Of a stretch of 64,000 nucleotides of DNA, positions 11,511-23,218 are shown in pieces. How positions within the stretch are numbered: the first letter of the stretch is position 1; each line of letters opens with the position of its first letter. The stretch comes from Ascaphus truei (lineage: Eukaryota; Chordata; Amphibia; Anura; Ascaphidae), in assembly GCA_036426205.1 (NCBI GenBank), contig WSYH01001254.1:1-64000 (forward strand), given 5' to 3'. The notes under the pieces are model-generated. The model saw nothing but the letters and a program-made list of their open reading frames with translations, had not been told where the DNA came from and made no database searches. Made by a program: the position numbers and the translations under genes.

Positions 11511-12165
11511 GTGTGGTGCATACCTGCAGGCAACAGGAGGGCCTGAGTCTCCCGCGATGACATGGGGGATAACAGGAACAGGTTACTGGGGTGGATGCCT
11601 TCGTTCTGGTTCAATGGTGCAGTGCCTCCATCTATAGTAAGCCCCAGGAATGCGGGGTGGAATCCTTACCACAGAGTTTCCCCACAGGGATGAGAGATTC
11701 CAGTCTCACACAAGGATATCTTTAAAAGCAGCAGTCTCTTTTTTCACAGCAGGGAAGCAGCAGCAGCCGAGAGGTACAGTGATGCACAGTCCTTTAACTG
11801 TTCTCCCTTGTGATGGTCCTGCTTCCACTCTGGACCGAAGGCATCCAGAGTGGGGCTAGCTTTTCCCTCACCCCCTAAGCAGGATGAGAGGTACTTGGGC
11901 CACCTCACTAACTATAGTCAGATCAGCTCTACTCATGAGCTGATCAGTCCTCTGCTCCTAACTCACTAATACTTCACACTCCAACTTCACTCTCCTCTAA
12001 ATAGGAAGTGGCACTGCTTTATGTAACCTCCAGTAGGCACCGCCCCTGTGTCTCTTGATTGGACACAGGGTCACGTGACTTACCTTCACTCACACAACCC
12101 AGTGTCATAAGTGGGGGAAACCCATGTCAACTCCTGGCAATCTGCCCATAGCAGAGTTTACACAC
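11511..12165 (-). repeat. LTR-like sequence (minus strand), family shared with 18406 and 26418
   Basis: The left end is TGTGTGGTGCATACCTG and the right end TTTACACA, giving TG...CA termini and about 655 bases. It shares blocks with 18406-19071 and 26418-27023: GGTGC, CATACCTG, a CGCGATG box about 30-45 bases further on, then GCCTCCA. On the minus strand it would be the 5' LTR of the element whose gag-like ORF lies to the left. The ORF at 11249-11614 would then cover LTR plus leader. The right boundary is tentative. Confidence 0.4.
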
Positions 12166-13862
12166 AGGAGGAGGATAGAACTATAGCCCCATTTCTTACC
12201 AGAGCTACATAAAAAAAGCCCTTCCCAGAGCTCATTGAAGTCTTAAAGTTACCATGGTAACCTCCGATGCTAGAAATAAAAACATTTTTATATATATATT
12301 TTAAAATAATTATTTTTAATAGTAGAAAAACATTTTTAAAAAGCAGGACATGCTTTGAGGGTAAGATACTAACATTATATGTGTAGCCAAGCCCCTTTTC
12401 TTGTGCCGTAGGTGTGGGGGAGCTGGCGGCTAGGTGACGGAGCCCTGCGCGATCGGGGAGCTGCTCCAGTACAGGCGGTGGCCATTTTGGAAGGTCGTGC
12501 ATGTGCAGTGCAGGAGCGGCGCTTGCGCAAACAGTGCAGCAGCCATCTTGTTCTCGCACATACACAGTGAGTTGGTAGTTGTGATGGCCATCTTAGTGGC
12601 TCCGCAGGGACACTACAGGGGACTACATGTCCCAGCATCATTAGGGGAAATGCAGGGAGGAAGAGGATAGAGATTTGGCGCGAACAGACACCGCATGTGA
12701 GTCGGATGGAGTTAGGCAACAGGCAAGGTAGTGTCCAGGAAGCAGTGCTTGCCTGGACTAGGCTTGCCCCTTAGGCCCCAGCTAGGCCCCGAGTCCCCCA
12801 CAGCTGAGGATTGTAAGGAAGGCCCCAGATAGGGATGCTTTCCCATTAGCACATAGAGGTGCTGTTGTACCGGTGACGGGACAGCCACGCGGTGCCCTGT
12901 GACCTGGGACCAGGCCAGGGCCCTAGAGACATAGTGGGAGCCCCTCCAGCTGGAGCTCGGAAAACATAAGGCGGATTGGACGCGTAAGGCGTGAGGGGAT
13001 TATTGGAGGCCCCACATCGTAGGACCAGACTGATCCTCTCTTGTCATCAGCTACACATGGGTATAGGAGTGCCCAGGGAAATATACATAAGTTTACACCG
13101 TTATAACTGTGTAAACCCTAGAGCAGCAGAGGTGGCGCCCATTTTCTTCTAACCCAGTAGAGAGAGATAGCCCATGTAGTTAGATATTCCTTGGGGGTAT
13201 GCTGTTAGTAGGCAATGTGCAGTGCTAGCCATCAGCAGGTTTAGCTCACACTATTGTTCTGTTCTGAATAACAGAGATTTGTGTGGATTCAGCTTCTGAA
13301 TCCTGTTGGGTCTGACACCATACCCCATTCCTAAAGTGCCTTAGACTTGTCAACCCAATAACATGCTCTGTACTGTGGGAAGCCAGTGAAATAACTTCCT
13401 GCAGCTTGTTTATTTTTATTTATTTTAAAATAAAGTATTTTAATTACGTATGTGTCTGGTAGATGGCACAGTGAATATTTTTGCCCTTGCCCTTTTATTC
13501 TGTATTCCTTGTGGAGTACACCTGGATACGCTACTGTACTACCTAGATTAGCTACATGTGTGAGCAGTGAGCAGCTCAAAAGTAGGATGTAACAGTGATA
13601 CTACCCATCAACTGGTTTAGTTCCCAATGATAGAGGTGATAGAGCTGATAGAACTGGGGTGTAGAAAAGCAGTGATTGTGATTTCTAGTCCCGATGGATC
13701 CGACACCATTCCAATCATTAGGTTGGCGCCTTAGGCTTATCAACTCTATATTGTTGGTAGGGAAATCCTTTTAGGAAATGTGGGATGGAACTTCTTTAAA
13801 TATACTTTGCATAGTCATTAGCATATAGGCAGATATTAAAGAACCTAGCCTAGAATGGGATG
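12166..13862. other. No recognised gene
   Basis: 12400-13140 is GC-rich and repeat-like, while 13150-13860 is AT-rich. No splice-bounded exon with recognisable protein was found. Several short overlapping ORFs in 12158-12719 have no coherent signal. Confidence 0.35.
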
Positions 13863-14275
13863 CTTTGCTGCGACCAAATCGACACCAGCGCACTGTCGCC
13901 AGGACTATTCACTGCAGGTCGCCTTTGCCGCCGGTCACCTTGCCGCCTTCTGCCCTCTTATCTCCCCAGCCGCGGGCCTTCAGTCCTCAAGAATCCCCAG
14001 CCACAGGGCTCTTCATGCGGCCGCCGCTCCGACTGCATTTACATCCCGTAGGAAATGTTCAAATATGTCCTGGCAGCCGCGCTGAGTGTGCTGCTGGTGC
14101 GCACACACGGGCGTGCTCTGAAATGCAGTCAGAGCAGTGGCCACACGAGGTGCCCTGCGGCTGGGGAGATCAGGAGACATTTAATGATGGAGGAAGGCGG
14201 CGAGGTGACCAGTAGCGAGGCGACCTGTGGTGAGTAGTTCTGGTGGCAGAAAGGCCAGTGGCAATTTGGTCGCAG
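13863..14275. mobile_element. GC-rich MITE-like element with short inverted ends
   Basis: The left end has CTGCGACCAAATCG and the right end CAATTTGGTCGCAG, which are near-complementary. The block between them is strikingly GC-rich against AT-rich flanks. No clear target duplication was found. The overlapping ORFs of 60-116 residues in three + frames reflect composition, not coding. Confidence 0.5.
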
Positions 14276-15012
14276 TCAAATGGCCGCTGCCAAACCTAGA
14301 CTGCTTGAGACATACCAGTTTTCAAAGGTTTTGGTCGAAAGACTGGGAGGCGGAGGCATAATGACTATGTACAAGAATGTCCTTAAGGTTTTTTTGTCCT
14401 GCTCACTAAAATGGGGTACTTTTGAGGACTCTGTAGAATAGTGTCTTGTAAAAAGATAAGCTAGTGTATGTAAAATTGTTTTAATATGGGTCCACTTATT
14501 GTTTAATGTCCCAGTTAAATGTTACCAATTTTGGTTGCTTAGCTCTGATTAATTTCTCACTTATTAGTGATTGTTGGGGTGTCAATTTAACCAGTTTTAT
14601 GGCAGTATATAAAAGGGTAATATGACCTGATTTTGGGGACCTGCACGTTGACTTTTAATGCATAGTGAATTGAGAAAAATATCACCCAGCTCAAATAATA
14701 AATGAGATTGTAGCCTCTTTTGCAGCCATAATATAATAAATTACTAAGTCTCATAAAAGAATCAAAATGTGCCCATTTGATCCATTGGAAATGGAAAATA
14801 AATGTATTCAGTGATGAAAAACCCATTGGAGAGATCCATCTTCATGACAATATTGTCTTATGTACGGTTCCTAAATCAAGTGCTAAAAAAATGCACTATG
14901 ACAATCAAGACTCATGCAGATAATATATTGCACGCGCATGATGACCGGTGATCAATGAGAAAAAAAAGTTCACAGCAAGAATGTATTCCACTGTGGTGTA
15001 TTTTGTCTACAG
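14276..15012. other. No recognised gene
   Basis: AT-rich with no supported exon. It ends at the target duplication of the hAT MITE. Confidence 0.35.
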
Positions 15013-15190
15013 CAGTGTTTTTCAACCAGGGTTCCTAGGAACCCATGGGTTCCCCGGGCATCTCAAAAGTGTTCCTTGTAATTTTCTGGTCATTTGGAAA
15101 TTATATCTAATACAGAAGATAGAGATGGCTGGGGGTTCCTCAGAATTTCACTTAGGGTTCCTTAATCAAAAAAAATGTTGGAAACCACTG
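15013..15190. mobile_element. hAT (Buster-type) MITE with perfect 8-bp target duplication
   Basis: The ends are CAGTGTTTTTCAACC and (reverse complement of the right end) CAGTGGTTTCCAAC. The copy is flanked on both sides by GTCTACAG (15005-15012 and 15191-15198). At 178 bases it is non-autonomous. The central TA of the duplication fits the Buster branch of the hAT superfamily. Confidence 0.92.
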
Positions 15191-15198
15191 GTCTACAG

Positions 15199-17330
15199 AC
15201 TTAAAATAAATAATACTTTGTGTCCTTTTAAAGCTGCAGTCAAAGCAATATCCTACATGTGTGTTTTTTTTTAAAATAAATCAGTTCTATACTATGAGAA
15301 AATACTTGTAGCATTTAAAAAAAAACACAACTCTGAATTACATTTTTAATTTATTATAGTGTAACAAGCCTTTTTGGTTTCTAAAGCAACAATTTACAAA
15401 ATCACATCCCCTTTCTCTTCTGAAACAGGCTTTTGAGCCCCGCCCTCTCTCTAGCAGTGCACCAATTGTAGCTAGTGACTGCCTGGTCACATGATCTTCC
15501 CCACAAAACTTTGCATCTTTGGTCCTCTTTTGCTGCACTGACAGCGATTTAGAGAACCTCCAAGCCGAATCTTGACCAATCGATCCCAGGAGAACAGATC
15601 AATTGGCAACTTAGCTAATTACTTATCATTGTGTGGATTCTATTAGTGCACATACAGTATTAAAGGGGAAAATGTAAAACAAATAAATTTAAAAAAACGG
15701 TAGCTTGGACTGCTGCTTTAAGGCAAAGTAACAAAATAAAACCTACTCCAATGAGGTGGCTAACTAACCAAAATAACTCATCTGACTAACATCACTATAC
15801 AACTATGAAGAGGAAATGGTAACCGTGGTCACAGCACTCCACACAACCAACGCATTGAAAAAATGTAAAAAAACTTACGTCATATCCGGATTGGGAGCAC
15901 GCCGACACCACGAGGAACAGTGATGGCGACTGGAGTGATCCAAGCGGGACTGCAGAACGGGTGTCGTGAGTAAACACCAGGTTATCTTTGCTATCCATAT
16001 AGTATACAGGCGGAGGTGAGGCTAAGTGGCACCGGATCGTGACTTACCTTGGGGTTTCTTCTTGAAGAGGCTCCGCTGTACTTCCACCGGATTAACCAGC
16101 CCACTGACCTGTGCTATCACTGCATCTGCTCAAACAGCCTTTATATTGCTCATGTATTATTGGTGTCTGCTCCAAGATTTAAGGGACGGTTGCGGGTTCA
16201 AAATACAGTGGTATAGGAGACTCGGTCATTCAACGGGTTTATACCCAATTGCTGCCTCACTATACAACTAAGCTGGTTCCCAGTCAAACACCAAAATGTG
16301 TAGCAGAAGTTCAATGGATAGGCATTACCCTCACAAGTATACCACAATAACTCAACACAGTCCCTTCCAAGGCAGACTTCCAGTACAACAACCCTTCAGG
16401 CTGCCAGCCTTCCCTTAGTCCTCTGTGTGAGACAGTGGCTTTGTTCTAAGGCTGTCTTTTAAACCTTGCAGCTTTGGTTAATTGGTTACATCTGGAAGTT
16501 GCTGCCAGCAGAAGTTAACCCCATCATGCTTGGAACAGAGCACATTATAACCTTCTGCTGACATAAAAAGATTATTTGACAACATATATATTTTTATTTA
16601 TTTATTCTTGAAAAAGCCTAACAGAAATATATACATTTAAAAGCGCAATCACTGATACTCAATACTAATCAAAACCTCCCACTGACTTTAATGGCTGTCA
16701 CCGTCTGCTTCTGAGTTTATAGAATCCGCCCCTTAGAGAGGGGCGGAAGAAAATGGGACAGTCTGTCAGACTCTCCTCCCTGTACAGTATTTCAAAGCTC
16801 CATCCAATGTTGTCTATCTGAAAATTTTATAACTGACTTTAAACGGGTCCTTATTCCCTATTAAAATCTACAGACTCAGCTTCCTTGTGCATTAAAGCGC
16901 GTGGGCAATGCTGACTGACATAATTCTGTGAGAATAATACTTCTGTAAAAGGTGTAAAAACATCTCATTATTATCAGCATATCTCCTACCTTGAGGTGTC
17001 TTACCAGTGATATATCATCAAGTGCTTCAGCGTTCTACAATTACATACCTACTTTTACTTTCACTGAACAGTATAGGTCATTCTGTTCTGAACTAATCCT
17101 GTGGAGTGCGTATGTGTTACTGGAGGAAGAAGACACGAAACAGAACAATTTAAGTCTAGGTAGAGCGATAATAGTGTGGGTTTAAATCCAAAGCTGCAAT
17201 GCTTGATCCGTGTTGTCATTATTTTATTGCCTTTCCAGCCATCTATACAACCTTCTTTCTCTCTTTTTATACAATACAAATATTTCTTCTTATGTCTTTT
17301 AGTATGTAAAGTGACTGGCATTTCAAGCAT
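15199..17330. other. Intergenic sequence, one possible LTR-like block
   Basis: Around 16260-16560 a block shares AAGCTGGTTCCCA and nearby features with 62620-63050, suggesting two copies of an LTR-like repeat on the minus strand. Boundaries are not defined. The rest is AT-rich with no supported gene. Confidence 0.3.
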
Positions 17331-17457
17331 TAGGCTGCGGCCACGCTAGCGCTGAGCTTGCTGAGTACGCGGCGCTTGCCGAGTTTAGTTTCAGCAATTC
17401 AAATTGTCCCGTCCCCGCTCACGCAGTGCATGCGCACTTGTCATAACGGGCCTGTAT

Positions 17458-17860
17458 CTCATGAAGTAGGGGGTCCCCGAGGCTGAAACCAATGCGGTTC
17501 TGCTCAGGAGACCCCCTGCTCATGTACACTATGATCAAAACACACATATCAATAAAAAATAATTAATTACCGTAGCAACTAGCCGCTATGGGAATGAAGC
17601 TGCTGTAATGTAATTTTTATTTTTAGTGTGTGGGAGCAGGGGGTCTCCTGATATGAACCACGCTGATTTCAGCCTTGGGGACCCCCTGCTTCATGAGTTA
17701 CAGGCCCAGATATGGGGTGCCGGTATTTCCTCCATTATTTAAATGTCCCGTGGAAGCTTTAAAAATCCGATGCCCCATACCGGGGCCTCTAACTCCGGAA
17801 GCAGGGGGTCCCTGAGACAGAAAGCAATTCAGTTCAAGAGACCCCCTGCTCCTGCACGCT
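17458..17860. repeat. Three alternating GGGGGTCTCC/GGAGACCCCC modules
   Basis: Modules of about 65 bases lie near 17458-17525, 17630-17705 and 17795-17860. Each is bounded by GCAGGGGGTC and its complement GACCCCCTGC. The middle module is inverted relative to the others. A diverged fourth copy is at 35100-35165. The family was not recognised. Confidence 0.65.
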
Positions 17861-18109
17861 ATTAAAAAATATATATATTAAAGCAGCTTCAATACCTTAG
17901 CGGCTAGCCGCTAAGGCAATGAAGGGGTTAAGGCCAAATAGCAGCTTTATTAGTGGCAATTGCCCCCCAATAAACCTTGCAATTTGTACTAAGAACCAAC
18001 CCCCTGTGCCCCCAACCACCCCTATTCCCCCCTAACATTCATTACATTTTTTGTTTAAGCATAGGAATGTTACTATGACAGCAGCCATGTTGCTTTTTGT
18101 GACGTCATG

Positions 18110-18256
18110 TTAAAGGGAAAGGAAGCACAGCCATTCTGATTGGCTGGCTTCACTTCCTTTACATGCGTCACAAAAAAACCCACATGGTTTTCACAGCCAA
18201 TCAGAGGTGTGTGAACCATTTGCACTCAAATGTGACGTCACAGAACTATAAAAGCC
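18110..18256 (+). promoter_or_regulatory. Promoter-like cluster: CRE-type, CCAAT-type and TATA-type sites
   Basis: Visible sites are TGACGTCA at about 18112 and 18233, GATTGGCTGG and CCAATCAGAG (CCAAT boxes in opposite orientations), and TATAAAAG at about 18248. The spacing resembles a small polymerase II promoter reading rightwards. About 150 bases downstream lies an LTR-like insertion. It may drive nothing today, and could be the U3 region of another repeat. No host gene is recognisable downstream. Confidence 0.4.
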
Positions 18257-18405
18257 TGTGCAGCCTCATTTGACGGCAAGAAGCCGAGGAGGGAGGACCT
18301 CCTCCTCCAATAGGAATACAAGGGCGTGCCAGATGAAGAAGAAGAAGATACATGTAGCCCTGTTTCCCCCCCTCTGGGAGATTCTACAGTCTACTACATG
18401 GGCTT

Positions 18406-19071
18406 TGTGTGTATGGTGCTGAGGCATACCTGTTGTTTCAGGAGAACTGAGTAGCCGCGATGGTAAGGGGCACCAGGACAGGCTTATGATCTCTTGCAGG
18501 AGTTTTGTTTCATGGTAGAGCGCCTCCAGCTGTAGTGGGCTCCCAGGTTTCAAGACATCAGTTCCCACCACAACACCCTTTATCCCTCCTGCCCAGGAAC
18601 TGACACCCAAGCAGAGGTATATTGAACATGGGTCTTTATTTGGCATCACTGCAGCAGCTCTTCATAGCAGAGTATGATCTCCATAGTCCCAGACTTCTGG
18701 AGGGTGCATACCCCAATAGTTGTGAGGTATTTAGTCTTGATGGTCCCCAGGCATAAGCCTGAGGTGGCCAGCTCATCCGCGTAATGGGAGAGACTCAGAG
18801 CCCATGCTCTCTCCTTCAGCTTCAGAGCAAGACTCCTAAATTTGATACTCCCCTTGGAAGTCTCTGCAAGGGGTGGGCTCATGAACTGTACCTATCCCTG
18901 ATAGGCTTACATAGGCCATGAGTCACCACCTTACTTCCTTCACTTACAAGTGGAGCATAAGGGGGTCACTGGCCCATAGATTAACCTGTTACTGCCCTGA
19001 ATGTACTAGGGGCTTACATAACAGATGCATTATGGGGGAAAGAGATGTATTATGGGACATACCCTGTTACA
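18406..19071 (-). repeat. LTR-like sequence (minus strand)
   Basis: The ends are TGTGTGTATGGTGC and CCCTGTTACA. On the minus strand it carries an AATAAAGACCC polyadenylation-type motif (plus-strand GGGTCTTTATTT near 18630), then the CGCGATG and CATACCTG blocks shared with 11511 and 26418. Flanks on both sides are GATGAAGAAGAAG-like, suggesting insertion into a purine-rich repeat. No exact target duplication was seen. The ORFs within it are LTR-derived. Confidence 0.45.
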
Positions 19072-19119
19072 TATAGATGATGAAGAAGAAAAAGATAGAA
19101 GACCCCCGAAGACCCTTTG

Positions 19120-19570
19120 TGTTTTAAATAGTTTATTTCCGGCTTTTGATTGGTGTTTGCTTTTTAATGTTGGATTATTTTTTTACTTTTGATTTGGAAT
19201 GATGCAGTTTATTTAGATATTTATTTTATTTATTCATGGTTTTGTTTTGGTGTTTTAATTGTTTATTCTGGTCTTTATTTTGGATTTGATGAATTGATTG
19301 GTGGTAATTTTGTTCGGTTTACTTCTTTATTTGTTTTTAGTTTGAGATTGTTTTGAATGCATTGGTTCATGTTTATGATTGTTTGGAGTGCATTGGTTCT
19401 TGTTTGTGATTGTTTTGTTTAGGTTGACCATTGACTGGCATATTGGTAAATCATGCCCATATTATATGGACATGATGTACCCCCTGTGCCATTCAATTGT
19501 TTGATTGGCATTAGTAATGTGTTGATTTTGCAATATAATGTGTTTTTATTTGGGCCTGTTTTTTTATTCC
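19120..19570 (+). repeat. T/G-rich strand-asymmetric tract
   Basis: For about 450 bases the + strand is almost depleted of C and dominated by T, G and A, with recurring TTGTTTTGTTT, ATTGTTT and GCATTGGTTC words. It is not a simple microsatellite. No ORF or gene is present. Confidence 0.6.
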
Positions 19571-20488
19571 TTTACCATTTCTTGCTATTGTGGTAAATCA
19601 TGCTCATATTATATGAGCATGAACTACCCACTGTACCAAAAAAAGTAAACAATGATTTTCTTGGTGGCTGGATTTCGTTTGTGACAGCCTTTGCTGGTGC
19701 AAAAATCTGGCATGCTTTTAAAGTACAATTCACTTATCGCTTCACGGATCACGCTGACTTGCAAAAAACGTCGCGTTTGCCTTTTTTTGCCTTATCGGAC
19801 GTATTTTTTTTCCCTGGCAGAAAAAATGCCTTTTATGGCCAATAAAGCATTGTTATCACTGCTTAGTGAATCGCACAGCAGGCAGTATCGGTCTTAAAAG
19901 CCATTTATTGTACTTAAATGCTGTTATCACTGCTTAGTGAATCACCCCCATAGTGTGTGACTTATTTATATACTCAGCATTACATGAATCGAGCGATTCT
20001 AGAGACTTTAGCGACTTAGCATATTCAGCGAAATTGCAATGAACATCGATTTAATGCTTGGAAAATCACTTGCAGAAGGTCGCAATTTTTGTGTGGCTGA
20101 AAAATTGCAAATTTCGACTGTTTTGCGAATAGAGTTTAATTAACAACCCACATAATATCGTTCAAGTAATAGGATATTTTCTCCAGGATATTTGTGTACG
20201 ATTATACTGTAGCACAGCAGGAAATCAACTTACACAGAAATTACACCATTACCTTGCAGTGTAGGAACACCTGCATATAAATAAGCAACGTATTCCATAA
20301 TAGACACATTTATTCATCAGATTTGTCAGTTACATATATTTATGTTGTCAACTTTCTTCTTACACATGCTGACAAAACCTTACATAAAATATTTACTTAG
20401 TAGAACAAACATTTTTTTAACCAATTTTTATTTGTCAATTCTTATTTTACCATAAAGAATTATAAATAAATATAAGCTCTGAAAACTG

Positions 20489-20491
<3 letters not shown>

Positions 20492-20518
<27 letters not shown>
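20492..20518. repeat. (TA)n microsatellite
   Basis: Pure AT dinucleotide run directly left of the 20531-20698 palindrome. Confidence 0.95.
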
Positions 20519-20521
<3 letters not shown>

Positions 20522-20530
20522 ACGAACCAA

Positions 20531-20698
20531 TCCAAAGACCAGTAAAGAGACAGCAGACCGCACGGGTGTAATCCAAAAATCTATATTCACACATGAATAC
20601 ACGTAAGCCACGTGTATTGGCTTACGTGTTTTCATGTTGTGAATAGAGATTTTTGGATTAACCCCGTGCGGTCTGCTGTCTCTTTACTGGTCTTTGGA
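20531..20698. repeat. Long palindrome / foldback element 1
   Basis: The left arm starts TCCAAAGACCAGTAAAGAG and the right arm ends in its complement. The arms are about 80 bases each around a short centre (about 20610-20620), with a few differences. No ORF. It could be two head-to-head copies of a small terminal repeat. Confidence 0.82.
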
Positions 20699-20884
20699 TG
20701 TTTCGATCATACTTATTCTCTATGGGACTAGCATCTGCTATTACAACCTTTTCTTACTACAGTGTGCTGACTGACCTTCATGTGTATTAGATATTATATA
20801 ATATATATTATAATATATATATGTACAGCAGCAATGCACACAAATACAATGAAGACAGGTGCTTAGTCCATATGAATGAATATA

Positions 20885-21167
20885 CAAAGGCTCCTTACCA
20901 GGCAGACCAGAGAATCCAGGAATCCAAGTAGGCACAGCAAGGAAGAGACAGCACACTTATTAGCAAAAATTGTATTAGTAAAGCAGGCACAAAACACCAA
21001 CGTTTCGGTCCTAAACAGGACCTTTAAGGTCCTGTTTTTAGACCGAAACGTTGGTGTTTTGTGCCTGCTTTACTAATACAATTCTTTTGCTAAAAGTGTG
21101 CTGTCTCTTCCTGGCTGTGCCTACTTTGGATTCCCTGATTCCTGGTCTGCCTGGTAAGGAGCCTTTG
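20885..21167. repeat. Long palindrome / foldback element 2 with hammerhead-like halves
   Basis: The arms of about 140 bases run from CAAAGGCTCCTTACC to its complement GGTAAGGAGCCTTTG, centred near 21026. Each half ends towards the centre in GGTC...GACC next to GAAACGTTGG, the stem II and GAAA part of a hammerhead-type motif. The CUGANGA box is not recognisable. AT microsatellite follows on the right. Confidence 0.82.
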
Positions 21168-21171
21168 ATTA

Positions 21172-21214
<43 letters not shown>

Positions 21215-21232
21215 TATATATATATATATATT
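21168..21232. repeat. AT-rich dinucleotide tract
   Basis: Interrupted (TA)n run of about 60 bases. Confidence 0.9.
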
Positions 21233-21366
21233 ACCTCCACTTGGAGCGACACGAGAGCGAATGGAACAGACTAGAAAGGCTTTAGGCTAGGCCGCAAAAC
21301 AACGCGACCTCTAGTCTCATCTCTTCTCTCTGCTATATATATATCTATATATCACATGGAAATATA

Positions 21367-21490
21367 ACTGTATGCTCATTTGCATGTCTTAGGCAGGTCT
21401 GCAACCCTGCCTTTCACCATTATCACCCAGCACACAGCACTTCCACTGCAGCAAGGGATTCTGGGAAATGACATGCAAATGAGCACACAG
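21367..21490. mobile_element. MITE with octamer-containing inverted ends, copy 1
   Basis: The left end is ACTGTATGCTCATTTGCATG and the right end CATGCAAATGAGCACACAGT, so each end carries ATTTGCAT/ATGCAAAT, the POU-factor octamer. A diverged second copy lies at about 22305-22432 and shares the inner CTTCCACTGCAG and GGGATTCTGGG words. Confidence 0.65.
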
Positions 21491-21641
21491 TGCCACTTTT
21501 TGCTTCAAAATATATATATATTCTTAGAAAGCCTTATATCCTGACACACCTTAAATATAATTTAGTAACTTATTAAATAGTTTAACTTATTTACAAAGCT
21601 GGTCACGAAATATGCCTATTATTCAATAATATGCTTACTTA

Positions 21642-21954
21642 GGCTGCGTTTCTAGTGTCCGCGTGTTCACACGCGACAGAGCGCGTGACGTCACATGCGT
21701 CTGTCGCTCGCACGAATCCTGCACCGAGGTCCAAGGCGACGGGGAGGTATAGCGTAAGCGTGGCCATGACGTCACATGAGCGGTTCGCCCTCATTGGCTT
21801 AACTGCGCACCTGACCCGGCCGTCCCGCAACAAACTCAAAACTGTTTGTCTGGCTGAGAATCGCGCTTCATCGGCCTGCCTCATAGATGTACAGCCTTTT
21901 GTTCACGGTGCACGTGATGTCACAAGCGCCGTCGCGGTAACTAGAATCGCGGCC
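21642..21954. mobile_element. Harbinger-like MITE with TTA target duplication
   Basis: The ends are GGCTGCGTTTCTAGTGTCCG and, at the right, the complement of GGCCGCGATTCTAGTTACCG. It is flanked by TTA at 21639-21641 and 21955-21957. The interior is GC-rich with TGACGTCA motifs. The 3-bp TWA duplication fits PIF/Harbinger. Confidence 0.82.
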
Positions 21955-22304
21955 TTAGATGTAGGATGTGATTATATAAATATGCCTATTATATATATAT
22001 CAAATCCTTATTTATATATAAGATGTACCTAGAACACCTAGATATGAGGATTTCAATGAAGAAATGTAAAACAATTAAAATAGAATGAATGTGCTGACTA
22101 TTTTTAGAATGCTGTGACCTCATGTGTATATTCAAAGTCCTTTTGGAGTGATTGCACCTCGGAGTTACATGCTTATAGTTTTCCTATTATATTAATTTGT
22201 TTTCAATTCTAGTTATATTGGACCAGACATTAAAAAAAAGTTATGGTGATCAAATAAAATAATCAAAACCCTCAACCGTACAGTCGACAGCAAATACAAA
22301 TATG

Positions 22305-22432
22305 ACTTGTGGGTGCATTTGTATGTCTCAGACAGATCCGCATCCCTGTCTTTCCCCATCATCGCTCAGCAGACAATGCTTCCACTGCAGCCAGGGATTC
22401 TGGGTAATGGCATGCAAATGAGCACAGTGTGT
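22305..22432. mobile_element. MITE with octamer-containing ends, copy 2
   Basis: Diverged copy of 21367-21490. The right end keeps GCATGCAAATGAGCACAGTG. The left octamer is degraded (GCATTTGTATG). Confidence 0.6.
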
Positions 22433-23218
22433 CACTCTTTACTTATACATTTTAACATGACCCCTATAAGTGTATGCCTGCCATATTACACAGCTTTTCA
22501 GCACAGCCTGGGTTAAAGCAGTGCATAGTCAGTAAACCCACTCACAGACAGATGTTGAAACTTTTTGTTGGGGAGTATGAAAAAATATGTCTATTCACGT
22601 TGAGTGCATGACTAGATTACAATATTTAGTTGTTTGTATTTTACTTCTGGCCACTGATATTGTGCATTGAATAATGGATTGGATATTCTTGTTTTATAGT
22701 ATTGCAACTTCCCCAATTTATGATGTATCAATCACGTCACCCATTTAAATCCCCTACTAACAATTGTCCAGTTGTGTATCTATCAGAAATATAGGGAGGT
22801 TGGAGTGACCTCCACAGCAATGCTCCTAAGTATGTGGTCAGCATATACTGTAGTTTGAATAGTATCAGTCATTGATAGTGACTGTTTAGAAATAAAGGAC
22901 TGATGTAGCCCACCAGCGGAGTGCGTACCATGAAACTGTAGCAGAGGTGGAGACAACGGCAGTGATGTTTTCTAAAAACTCTGTGAGCCAATGATCTGTG
23001 TGGGCACTTGTGATAGGCTGGATTGCGAGAGCAATGCTGTACTCTTGTCCTATGCCCAGGTAAACTCTTCTGCTTATAAATCACAGTGCAAACAACATCC
23101 TCAGCTCATCTCTCTATACATGTCTTCCACTGACAAAGAAATTATGAGGGTTACTCACTCCGATTGCTGTCCATGAGGGGTAGTTGGCGTGCTCCTACTG
23201 AGGTAAATCACAGGAGAC
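22433..23218. other. No recognised gene
   Basis: AT-rich sequence with no supported exon or element. Confidence 0.35.

Noticed and set aside
13855..14237. Four overlapping ORFs of 60-116 residues
   Set aside because: Open in several frames because the MITE-like block is GC-rich; no domain and no splice context.
21655..22032. 125-residue ORF
   Set aside because: It covers the GC-rich Harbinger-like MITE and has no similarity to a known protein.
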